A DNA stretch of 64,000 nt from the NCBI RefSeq assembly GCF_014931715.1, contig NZ_CP063164.1:744001-808000 (forward strand), in the 5' to 3' direction. The translations under genes were made by a program, and so were the position numbers. Every line of letters starts with the position of its first letter. Position 1 is the first letter of the stretch. The notes beneath the pieces are model-generated. The model made no database searches. It was not told the DNA's origin and worked only from the letters and a program-made list of their open reading frames with translations. This DNA comes from Sulfurovum indicum (GTDB taxonomy: Bacteria > Campylobacterota > Campylobacteria > Campylobacterales > Sulfurovaceae). Shown here in pieces: positions 28,284 to 35,609 of this stretch.

Positions 28284-30415
28284 AACAACTAATACAAAGC
28301 TTTAAAACAGGAGAACTTGGACTTTTTGATGTCCCCGCTCCGATCTGCCAGGAAAATGGTGCCTTGGTGCAAACAACAGTGAGTCTAGTGAGTGCAGGTA
28401 CAGAGAAGATGTTGGTGGACTTTGCTAAGAAGTCGATGTTGGCAAAAGCTAAAGATAGACCTGACCTTGTAAAACAAGTTGTGGACAAGATGAAAAAAGA
28501 GGGTGTTAAAAACACACTTGAAAAAGTGTTTACTAAACTCGATACACCAATACCTCTTGGGTACTCTGCTGCCGGTCAAGTGATAGAAGTCGGTTCTAAC
28601 ATGAGTGGACTCAATGTAGGTGACAGAGTTGCTTGTGGTGGTGCTGGGTATGCAAACCATGCTGAGATCAATTATGTGCCTAAGAACCTGATGGTCAAAA
28701 TACCTGACGAAGTGGATGACATCGATGCTTCGTTTGTCACTGTAGGGGCTATTGCACTTCAAGGTGTGCGCCAGACAGAACCAAAACTTGGTGAGAGAGT
28801 GGCGGTTATAGGACTTGGACTGCTTGGACAACTTACTGTTCAGCTTCTTAAAGCCAACGGCTGTAAAGTCATCGGTTCTGATGTTGACCCAGACAAGATA
28901 GCATTGGCTAAAAAATTGGGTGCTGACGAGACTTGTCATGCAGGAGATCTCATAGCCAAAGCCAATGAATTTTCTAACGGACATGGAGTAGATGCAGTCA
29001 TCATCGCGGCTTCGACATCATCTAACCAACCTGTCATCGATGCAGCTGAGATCTCTCGTATGCGTGGTAGAGTCGTGTTCCTTGGTATGGTAGGAATGGA
29101 CATTCCTCGTAACGACTACTACAAAAAAGAGATCGACCTGCGTTTGTCTATGGCCTATGGACCGGGACGTTATGACCCTGAGTATGAAGAGAAAGGACAT
29201 GATTACCCCTTTGACCTGGTACGCTGGACAGAACAGCGTAACTTTGAAGCCTTTTTGGGACTCATAGAAGAGGGGAAGATCACCCCTAAAGAGCTCATCA
29301 CCCATAGTTACGGCTTCGATGATGCCATGACCGCTTACGATCTGCTCGAAGGCAAGATACAGGAGAAGTACCTCGGTATTGTCTTGAAGTATAAAAAGGA
29401 CATCAACCTCGACGAACACAAGATCGTTCAGCGCAGTGACAAGGCTGTGAGTGCTGACAAAGTCAATGTTGGGCTTATCGGTGCGGGGAACTTTACCAAA
29501 TCTGTCATCTTACCGAATATGCAAAAAGTCGGTGGCTATGAACTGGTTGGTCTTTGTACAGCTACAGGAGTTAGCGCCCAAGGGACAGGTAAGAAGTATG
29601 ACTTTAAGTACATCACGACAGACAGTGACGAGATCTTTAAAAACACTGAGATCAACTCTGTCTTTGTGACAACACAACACAATGACCACGCCCTAAAAGT
29701 CATCAAAGCTATGGAGAACCAAAAACATTGTTTTGTAGAGAAACCACTCTGCATCTATGAAGAGGAGCTTGAAGCCATTAAAGAAGCATATAACGGAAAA
29801 TCCATCTTGCAGGTGGGCTTTAACCGACGTTTCTCACCAATGGTAGAGAAGATGAAAGTCAAACTTAACGGACCGGCCTCCATTAACTACCGTGTTAATG
29901 CCGGGATCATTCCTAAAGATATCTGGATACAGGACAGGACCATCGGCGGTGGGCGCATCATCGGTGAAGTGTGTCACTTCATCGATACCTGCTCTTACCT
30001 TGTAGATTCCGAAGTGGTGTCTGTGTATGCCGCAACGGTACAAAAAGATGACCAGTCTATCCCTGATGAGGACAACGTCAACATCACGTTGAAATATGCA
30101 AATGGAAGCACCGCGATCATTTCCTACTATGCCTATGGCGATACCTCTATGCCCAAAGAGCATATAGAGGCTTTTTGCAATGGAGTGAGCATGCAGATGA
30201 CAGACTTCAGAGAACTCATCATCTACAGTGGCGGAAAGAAAGAGAAGATTAAAAGTGCTAATCAAGACAAAGGTTTCATGGGAGAGTTCAAAGCCTTTAA
30301 AGAATCTGTACAGAATGGGAGACCGGCGATACCATTTGAGAGCATCTATAATACGACGAAGACGACATTTAAGATCTTGGAATCGATTAGAAGAGGGAAT
30401 GTAGAACAAGTTTAA
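28280..30415 (+). CDS. Bi-domain oxidoreductase: zinc-type alcohol dehydrogenase plus Gfo/Idh/MocA
   Basis: 711 residues, two dehydrogenases in one chain. Residues about 1-370 are a medium-chain dehydrogenase with a quinone-oxidoreductase/threonine-dehydrogenase look (GYSAAGQVIEVGSNM, GDRVACGGAGYANHAE, VAVIGLGLLGQLTVQLLKANG). Residues about 393-711 are Gfo/Idh/MocA: NVGLIGAGNFTKSVILPNM, CFVEKPLCIYEEEL and GGGRIIGEVCHFIDTCSYLV. The combination, next to a heparinase II/III protein and a GT4, recurs in O-antigen and capsule loci, where it is thought to act on a uronate-type sugar; the reaction is not established. GC content is higher than in the neighbouring glycosyltransferases. Confidence 0.9.
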   Translation: MKQLIQSFKTGELGLFDVPAPICQENGALVQTTVSLVSAGTEKMLVDFAKKSMLAKAKDRPDLVKQVVDKMKKEGVKNTLEKVFTKLDTPIPLGYSAAGQVIEVGSNMSGLNVGDRVACGGAGYANHAEINYVPKNLMVKIPDEVDDIDASFVTVGAIALQGVRQTEPKLGERVAVIGLGLLGQLTVQLLKANGCKVIGSDVDPDKIALAKKLGADETCHAGDLIAKANEFSNGHGVDAVIIAASTSSNQPVIDAAEISRMRGRVVFLGMVGMDIPRNDYYKKEIDLRLSMAYGPGRYDPEYEEKGHDYPFDLVRWTEQRNFEAFLGLIEEGKITPKELITHSYGFDDAMTAYDLLEGKIQEKYLGIVLKYKKDINLDEHKIVQRSDKAVSADKVNVGLIGAGNFTKSVILPNMQKVGGYELVGLCTATGVSAQGTGKKYDFKYITTDSDEIFKNTEINSVFVTTQHNDHALKVIKAMENQKHCFVEKPLCIYEEELEAIKEAYNGKSILQVGFNRRFSPMVEKMKVKLNGPASINYRVNAGIIPKDIWIQDRTIGGGRIIGEVCHFIDTCSYLVDSEVVSVYAATVQKDDQSIPDEDNVNITLKYANGSTAIISYYAYGDTSMPKEHIEAFCNGVSMQMTDFRELIIYSGGKKEKIKSANQDKGFMGEFKAFKESVQNGRPAIPFESIYNTTKTTFKILESIRRGNVEQV

Positions 30416-31971
30416 TGAAAAAGTTTATAAGACTCTTTAATACCGTTAAATACCTAAAGAGTATTCAGGTTTTTTATAGATTGTATTATTTCACACGAAG
30501 ACGATGGAGAAATTTTAGAGGATTTCAGTACCCGTTGGCAATACCTGCGAATTCGGCAGCATTGATAATGGAACAATCAATACCAAGCTATAGTTCGATT
30601 GAGGAGAAAAGGTTTACTTTTTTAAATCTTTCTCATACTTTTGAACATAATATAGACTGGAATTTTTCGGAGTATGGGAAACTTTGGACTTATAATCTTA
30701 CATATTTTGACTATTTGCAGCAAGATGATATGAACAAAGAGAGAGGTGTAGCACTGATCTATGAGTTTATAGATCAATCTACTTTGGTCAAAGATGGACT
30801 GGAACCCTTCCCCATCTCACTTCGTGGTATTAATTGGATAAAGTTCCTTACCCAGCATAACATCCGGGATCAAAAGATAGACGACAGTCTTTATGCCCAG
30901 TATATGATACTGTTGGATAATCTAGAGTACCATCTTCTGGGGAACCATCTACTTGAAAATGGTTTTTCTCTGTTTTTTGCTGCCTACTACTTTCAGGATA
31001 AAAAATTTTACGTAAAAGCCAAAGAGATATTACTTGCGGAATTGGAAGAACAAATACTCGATGACGGAGCACATTTCGAACTAAGCCCTATGTATCATCA
31101 GATCATACTGTTTAGAGTTTTGGATTGTTTGAACCTTCTTCAGAACAATCAGTGGATGGTTGATAGTCGATTGTTGATAGAGTTTTTGGTGGCTAAAGCT
31201 GTGAAAATGTTGGGATGGCTGAACGCCATAACCTTTGAAAATGGGGAGATCCCGTTGTTTAATGACAGTACTTACGATATCGCTCCCACTACAGAACAAC
31301 TTAATTATTATGCAAAATTACTTGGTATTGACCATCAACCATCAACCGTCAACCCTCAACTAAACGAAAGTGGTTACCGAAAGATAACAAAGCAAAATTA
31401 TGAAATGACCATCGATGTTGGTCCCATCGGTCCAGACTATATTCCAGGGCATGCTCACGCTGATACATTTAATTTTGAATTACAGATAAATGGTAAGCCG
31501 TTGATTGTTGATACCGGACTCTCAACTTATGAAACCAATGCAAGACGAACAGAAGAACGTGCTACATCTGCACATAATACCGTTGAGATTCTGGACAGCA
31601 ACAGTAGTGAAGTCTGGGCCGGCTTTAGAGTGGCTGATCGTGCTTACGTTACTATAGAACAAGAGAGTGACAATAGGATCGTTGCAAGTCATGACGGCTA
31701 CCAGAAGAAGTTTGGCATAATCCATACGAGAGAGTGGCAGTTTGAAGAGGATAAGATCGTTATAAAAGATACCCTGAACAAACCCGTAAAAGCGGTTGTC
31801 AGGCTTCATTTTCATCCCAGTGTAACGGAAGAGATGATACATGAACGAATTCAAAATTCAAAATTCAAAATTCAAAATTATAAATACGCTCCTGAGTTCA
31901 ACAAGCTTGTTGATGCTAAAGTAGTTGAGATAGAATTTGAAAAAGAGTTGGAGATAGAGATACGACTATGA
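30415..31971 (+). CDS. Heparinase II/III family protein with two repeat-encoded inserts
   Basis: 518 residues. An N-terminal alpha/alpha toroid (about 80-300; LGNHLLENGFSLFFAAYYF, DGAHFELSPMYHQIIL) carries the lyase-type Tyr/His. It is followed by a beta-sandwich (GHAHADTFNFELQINGKPLIVDTGLSTYE, RATSAHNTVEI) of the Hepar_II_III_C type. It has no signal peptide, so it may be a cytoplasmic or glycan-modifying member rather than a secreted lyase. Two segments come from heptad repeats: DHQPSTVNPQLNESG (31334-31361) between domains, and NSKFKIQNYKYAPE (31850-31877) near the C-terminus. Confidence 0.88.
   Translation: MKKFIRLFNTVKYLKSIQVFYRLYYFTRRRWRNFRGFQYPLAIPANSAALIMEQSIPSYSSIEEKRFTFLNLSHTFEHNIDWNFSEYGKLWTYNLTYFDYLQQDDMNKERGVALIYEFIDQSTLVKDGLEPFPISLRGINWIKFLTQHNIRDQKIDDSLYAQYMILLDNLEYHLLGNHLLENGFSLFFAAYYFQDKKFYVKAKEILLAELEEQILDDGAHFELSPMYHQIILFRVLDCLNLLQNNQWMVDSRLLIEFLVAKAVKMLGWLNAITFENGEIPLFNDSTYDIAPTTEQLNYYAKLLGIDHQPSTVNPQLNESGYRKITKQNYEMTIDVGPIGPDYIPGHAHADTFNFELQINGKPLIVDTGLSTYETNARRTEERATSAHNTVEILDSNSSEVWAGFRVADRAYVTIEQESDNRIVASHDGYQKKFGIIHTREWQFEEDKIVIKDTLNKPVKAVVRLHFHPSVTEEMIHERIQNSKFKIQNYKYAPEFNKLVDAKVVEIEFEKELEIEIRL
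31334..31361 (+). repeat. ATCAACC heptad array in the heparinase gene
   Basis: ATCAACC, ATCAACC, GTCAACC, CTCAACT in 7-nt phase, in frame in the linker between the toroid and the sandwich domain. Confidence 0.78.
31850..31877 (+). repeat. Perfect TTCAAAA x4 heptad array in the heparinase gene
   Basis: Four identical tandem copies of TTCAAAA, the least diverged array in the window apart from TTAACTC near 58.85 kb. Being perfect suggests recent origin or ongoing slippage. Confidence 0.88.
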
Positions 31972-33188
31972 ACAATAAAATATTATTTATAACCGACAAC
32001 TTTCCACCAGAAGTGAATGCGCCTGCAACAAGAACATATGAACATTGCCAGGAATGGATAAAAAAAGGAGTAGAAGTAACTGTCATTACATGTGCACCTA
32101 ATTTCCCTCATGGGAAAGTTTATGATAGATATAAGAATAGACTGTATCAAAAAGAAAATATGGATGGTATAGAAGTGATACGTGTCTGGAGTTACATTAC
32201 TTCCAACAGCGGATTTGCAAAAAGAGTCTTTGACTATGTTAGTTTTGCGTTTATGGCATTTTGGGTCGGACTTTTTCAAAAATATGATGTCATAGTTGCT
32301 ACCTCACCACAGTTCTTTACTACATGGACAGCCTGGGCTCTTTCTAAGATACAAAGAAAACCATGGATATTTGAATTACGTGATCTCTGGCCTGAGTCCA
32401 TTAAAACTGTTGGAGCAATGGAACAGGGAAAAATCATTGATATTTTGGAGAAAATAGAACTCGGACTTTACCGGGATGCTGATAAAGTCGTGCCTGTAAC
32501 AGATGCTTTTAAAACCAATCTCATAAACCGTGGCATAGATGCTTACAAAATAGAAGTAGTTACAAATGGTTCAAATATGGAAATGTTTTCTCCAAGAGAT
32601 AAAGATATTTCATTACTGAAAGAGTTGGAATTGGAAGATAAATTTATTGTCGGGTATATCGGGACACATGGAATGGCTCACAGTTTGGATTTCATTGTTC
32701 GGTCTATCGCAAACATCAAAGATGAGAATATTCATTTTCTTTTTATAGGAGATGGAGCAATGAAAAGTATGATAGTGGATTTGGTAAAAGAACTCAAACT
32801 AAACAATATTACCTTTTTGGCACCGGTTTCCAAAGAAGAAGTGCCAAAGTATCTCTCAATTGTAGATGTTTCTCTTGCACCATTGAAAAAAGAAGATAAT
32901 TTCAAGACAGTTATCCCTTCTAAAATATTTGAAGCTTCTGCTATGCAAAAACCGACATTGCTGGGTGTAGAAGGACAGGCACAGGAGATTATAGAAAAAT
33001 ATGATGCAGGAATTTGTTTTGAACCAGAGAATGAAGAAGATTTTATTAAAAAACTGACAGAGCTACGTGATAAAAAAAGATATAAAAAGTTAGAAAAAGG
33101 CTGTGAGATGCTAGCTCAGGATTTTGATAGAAAAAGATTGGCAGAGAAAATGCTCAATGTTATTTTGCAGGTGATTAGAGATTGGTAA
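31968..33188 (+). CDS. Glycosyltransferase family 4 (WbuB-like)
   Basis: 406 residues. ILFITDNFPPEVNAPATRTYEHCQEW, VIRVWSYITSNSGFAKRVFDY, WIFELRDLWPESIKTVGAM and the donor-binding PSKIFEASAMQKPTLLGVEGQAQEII are hallmarks of the WbuB/WcaI-like branch, often found beside bi-domain oxidoreductase and heparinase genes. It is the last gene of the long glycan operon, overlapping the heparinase gene by 4 nt and ending in the stem of a terminator. Confidence 0.93.
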   Translation: MNNKILFITDNFPPEVNAPATRTYEHCQEWIKKGVEVTVITCAPNFPHGKVYDRYKNRLYQKENMDGIEVIRVWSYITSNSGFAKRVFDYVSFAFMAFWVGLFQKYDVIVATSPQFFTTWTAWALSKIQRKPWIFELRDLWPESIKTVGAMEQGKIIDILEKIELGLYRDADKVVPVTDAFKTNLINRGIDAYKIEVVTNGSNMEMFSPRDKDISLLKELELEDKFIVGYIGTHGMAHSLDFIVRSIANIKDENIHFLFIGDGAMKSMIVDLVKELKLNNITFLAPVSKEEVPKYLSIVDVSLAPLKKEDNFKTVIPSKIFEASAMQKPTLLGVEGQAQEIIEKYDAGICFEPENEEDFIKKLTELRDKKRYKKLEKGCEMLAQDFDRKRLAEKMLNVILQVIRDW

Positions 33189-33208
33189 CTAGCGGTCAGT
33201 TACTTTTT
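33185..33208 (+). terminator. Rho-independent terminator closing the glycan operon
   Basis: Stem GTAACT (33185-33190), loop AGCGGTC, stem AGTTAC (33198-33203), followed by TTTTT. The stem overlaps the stop codon of the upstream gene and the T-run overlaps the end of the convergent gene. The stem is short, so strength is uncertain. Confidence 0.6.
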
Positions 33209-34457
33209 AAGTAATGAAATATTTTTTGATCAGCAGATAGGGTCTGACAAGATAATAGGCCCAAGAAAACTCTTTGGGAAGATCGATATGCCAGTATTCA
33301 TTGAATGAGGGTTTAAGTATGACCTTGTGTAAGTATTTTATTTGCTCTTTTGTGCCGGGAAAAAGTTTGAGCATGGCAGCAGTTTTGGCAAAAGTACTTT
33401 TTGGAGTTTTCCAGCTTTGCAGAACAAATTCTGAAAGTGGTTCGACCTGCGGATACTGTACGATCTCATTATGGATACTTTTTGGTAATGGTGTATGAAA
33501 CAAAAAGACACTTAGTGAAAGTCCAAGATAGACCATTTTCTCAAAATTGTTTTCTTTTGCCTTTTGAATGATAATCTCCCAGTTGACCTTATGTTTCCGT
33601 ATCAGCAGATCGATATCTTTGATCCATTCTACCCGTTCCCAAAGATGCTTTGAACCGTGTATACAGAGGTAATAGAGTAAGTTTTCATTTGAAAAAGTAG
33701 AGATATCATGACCGTTTAGTTTCACTGTTTGGGTCTCTTTCCAAAAATTTTCAAGGTTTACCTGCATAGGATAGTCTTCATCCAAAAATGACCAGTGCAT
33801 TTCAAAATGTACACCTTTTTGTTTGTGAATGAACCCCATATCGTGTGCGTATTTGATCCAGACTTTCTCTTGAATAGGTGTGAGTGTTAATAAGCGTTTA
33901 TACCCATAGGCTTTTAGAAGGGAATCGATTTTGTATATATTTTCTTTTCTTGTGAGTACATCTAGATCGCTATACTGCCGCAGTGTAATATCTTCATACA
34001 CCATCTGTGCCAGTGCAGGGCCTTTGAAGGCAAGGGCTTCGATGGAATTCTTTCTGAGTAAATCCATAATTTTAATAAGTTCGCTTGTCATTAACATATT
34101 TCTTTGAACTATTGACATATAGTATGGCTTAAGCTCAGAGAGAAAAGTGTTGAGCGTTGAGCGTTGAGCGTTGAGAGAATCGCTTTGCGATAGGTTTTTG
34201 ATGGTTTTGTAGACCAATGGTAGAATGCCATGGCGGGATGCCATGGAAGTGATAGTGGATAGTGATAGTGATGGTGTGGAGAGGTAAGAAAGGATGAACT
34301 CTGTGTCTTCTTCTGAGGGATCTGTCTGGCAGCAGGCGATGAGAAACTTGATCTCGTTGAAGATCAGTTCCGAGTGCACCCCAAGGGCATTTCCTGTTGG
34401 GGCAATGTTGAGTTTTTTTAGTTGTTGGTTGATAGAAGGCTTTGTATTATTTGGCAT
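33207..34457 (-). CDS. Nucleotidyltransferase-fold protein (NTP_transf_5 type)
   Basis: 416 residues on the minus strand, converging on the glycan operon. YYMSIVQRNMLMTSELIKIMDLL, AFKGPALAQMVYEDITLRQYSDLDVL (the D-x-D metal site) and FEMHWSFLDEDYPMQ match the uncharacterised nucleotidyltransferase family PF14907, common in capsule and O-antigen loci; its substrate is unknown. The N-terminal 30 residues (NQQLKKLNIAPTGNALGVHS) come from a shared repeat element. Two later segments, TPSLSLSTITSMAS and SQSDSLNAQRSTLNTF, are encoded by TAGTGAT and GTTGAGC heptad arrays. The ATG at 34457 faces the large intergenic array. Confidence 0.85.
   Translation of the reverse strand: MPNNTKPSINQQLKKLNIAPTGNALGVHSELIFNEIKFLIACCQTDPSEEDTEFILSYLSTPSLSLSTITSMASRHGILPLVYKTIKNLSQSDSLNAQRSTLNTFLSELKPYYMSIVQRNMLMTSELIKIMDLLRKNSIEALAFKGPALAQMVYEDITLRQYSDLDVLTRKENIYKIDSLLKAYGYKRLLTLTPIQEKVWIKYAHDMGFIHKQKGVHFEMHWSFLDEDYPMQVNLENFWKETQTVKLNGHDISTFSNENLLYYLCIHGSKHLWERVEWIKDIDLLIRKHKVNWEIIIQKAKENNFEKMVYLGLSLSVFLFHTPLPKSIHNEIVQYPQVEPLSEFVLQSWKTPKSTFAKTAAMLKLFPGTKEQIKYLHKVILKPSFNEYWHIDLPKEFSWAYYLVRPYLLIKKYFIT
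34149..34192 (-). repeat. GTTGAGC heptad array and adjacent mini-hairpin inside the nucleotidyltransferase gene
   Basis: On the plus strand three exact GTTGAGC units plus GTTGAGA occupy 34149-34176. The palindrome ATCGC-TTT-GCGAT follows at 34179-34191; read on the coding strand this is a five-pair stem with an AAA loop. Confidence 0.78.
34248..34284 (-). repeat. CACTATC-type array inside the nucleotidyltransferase gene
   Basis: On the plus strand it reads AGTGATAGTGGATAGTGATA and so on; on the coding strand it gives PSLSLSTITS, the same peptide style as the arrays in gmd and fcl. Confidence 0.72.
34375..34413 (-). repeat. Copy of the fcl ~36-nt element, read in a different frame
   Basis: On the minus strand it shares ACTCAACATTGCCC and GGAAATGCC, plus GGTGCA, with fcl 3635-3670, with small indels. 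It contains a CCCCAA/TTGGGG inverted pair. Here it is translated LNIAPTGNALGVH, whereas in fcl it gives [12 protein letters not shown]. Confidence 0.75.
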
Positions 34458-34466
34458 AGGGTATTA

Positions 34467-34712
34467 TAGCAGTATAGTGATTAGTGATAGTGGATAGTGG
34501 ATAGTGGATAGTGGATAGTGATAGTGGTAGTGACAGTTGATAGTTGGTAGTTGGTAGTGATGGTGATGGTAGAGAGTGATAAAGGGAAGTGATAGTTGGT
34601 AGTGATAGTTGGTAGTGATAGCGGTGAGTGATAGTGGATAGTGGTAGTGGATAGTGGTAGTGATAGTTGCTAGTTGGTAGTGATAGTGATGGTGGGGAGT
34701 GATGGTGATGGT
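34467..34712 (+). repeat. Large intergenic TAGTGAT/TAGTGGA array
   Basis: The 394-base gap between the divergent genes is mostly this array: about 245 bp of tandem TAGTGA (6-nt) and TAGTGGA/TAGTTGG (7-nt) units with drift, including four consecutive GATAGTG units near its start. No ORF is possible on the plus strand because the repeat contains TAG and TGA in several frames. From 34713 to the promoter at 34792 I see nothing else. Confidence 0.88.
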
Positions 34713-34791
34713 GGGATGCTCCGTATCAGTTATATATGAAGGTGCTTTTGTAGAAAGGGTTGTTTGGCATTTAAAAAACGGTGTCTATTTC

Positions 34792-34820
34792 TTGGTCCTT
34801 AAGAGAGATAAAGATATAAT
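34792..34820 (+). promoter_or_regulatory. Sigma-70-type promoter for the outer-membrane barrel gene
   Basis: TTGGTC at 34792-34797, 17-bp spacer, TATAAT at 34815-34820, 31 nt before the ATG. AAAGGATGAGG supplies the ribosome site. Confidence 0.6.
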
Positions 34821-34851
34821 CAACTATTAAATCTTTAAAAAAGGATGAGGA

Positions 34852-35475
34852 ATGAAAAAGAGAGTATTTGCTGCATTGGCAGTAGCAGCGTGGAGCAGTT
34901 TTGCAGTTGCCGGCGGAGATATGCTAAACAGTAAAGAGGTAGAGCCTGCAGTGGCTTTACCTGTAGTCATAGATGAGCCTGCAGATGAGAGCGGCTTTTA
35001 TGCCGGACTTGCTTTGAGTGCGCTCAGCGCACGTGACGCTTCTGTTTCAATGGATCTTTTCAGCGGCCAGGATGGGCAGGACAGGCTGGGGAATGTTACG
35101 CTGCAGGCAGGGTACAACTTCAACACCTATATGGCACTGGAAGGCAGATATACGACTTCAGTTTCCCAGGAGGACCGTGTAGAGATGGAGGGCTGGAGCC
35201 TTTTTGTCAAACCGCAGTATCCTCTCGATGAGTCGTTCAGTATCTATGCGCTCCTTGGCTTTGGGAATGTGACTCTGAATGGTGTGAACGGCATCAATAT
35301 AGATGTGGACGATACCGGGTTCCAATGGGGGGTCGGCATGAGTTATCTGATTATGGAAGACCTCTCTCTCTTTACTGACTATACTTCTCTCGGAAACGAT
35401 ATGGACGGTTTCTACGACGGGGCATCCAAGGCGGATGCGGATGCCGTTACTGTCGGTGTGACATACAGCTTCTAG
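34852..35475 (+). CDS. Outer-membrane beta-barrel (porin-like) protein
   Basis: 207 residues. Signal peptide MKKRVFAALAVAAWSSFAVA with likely cleavage before GGD. Alternating hydrophobic strands follow, such as SGFYAGLALSALSAR, NVTLQAGYNFNTYMALEGRYT, FSIYALLGFGNVTL and FQWGVGMSYLIMEDLSLFTDY, ending in the aromatic VTVGVTYSF expected for BAM recognition. This is the OmpA-like/OMP_b-brl 8-strand type. It has its own promoter and terminator, so it is not part of either glycan unit. Function unknown. Confidence 0.88.
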   Translation: MKKRVFAALAVAAWSSFAVAGGDMLNSKEVEPAVALPVVIDEPADESGFYAGLALSALSARDASVSMDLFSGQDGQDRLGNVTLQAGYNFNTYMALEGRYTTSVSQEDRVEMEGWSLFVKPQYPLDESFSIYALLGFGNVTLNGVNGINIDVDDTGFQWGVGMSYLIMEDLSLFTDYTSLGNDMDGFYDGASKADADAVTVGVTYSF

Positions 35476-35510
35476 GCATAGAAGGCTAAAGCCTGCCTGG
35501 GGGGATGAAC

Positions 35511-35532
35511 CTGCTCTTGGAGCAGTTTTTGT
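35511..35532 (+). terminator. Rho-independent terminator after the barrel gene
   Basis: CTGCTC (35511-35516), loop TTG, GAGCAG (35520-35525), then TTTTTGT. Strong six-pair stem with T-run. Confidence 0.8.
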
Positions 35533-35609
35533 CTAAAACCGTGTTAACATACAATAACAATCTAAACTTTTTATAACACTAAACTGAACATATAAGGGTA
35601 TTTATATTT

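Noticed and set aside
34467-34712. Possible CRISPR array
   Set aside because: Units are 6-7 nt in direct tandem with no spacers, and no cas genes are present in the window.
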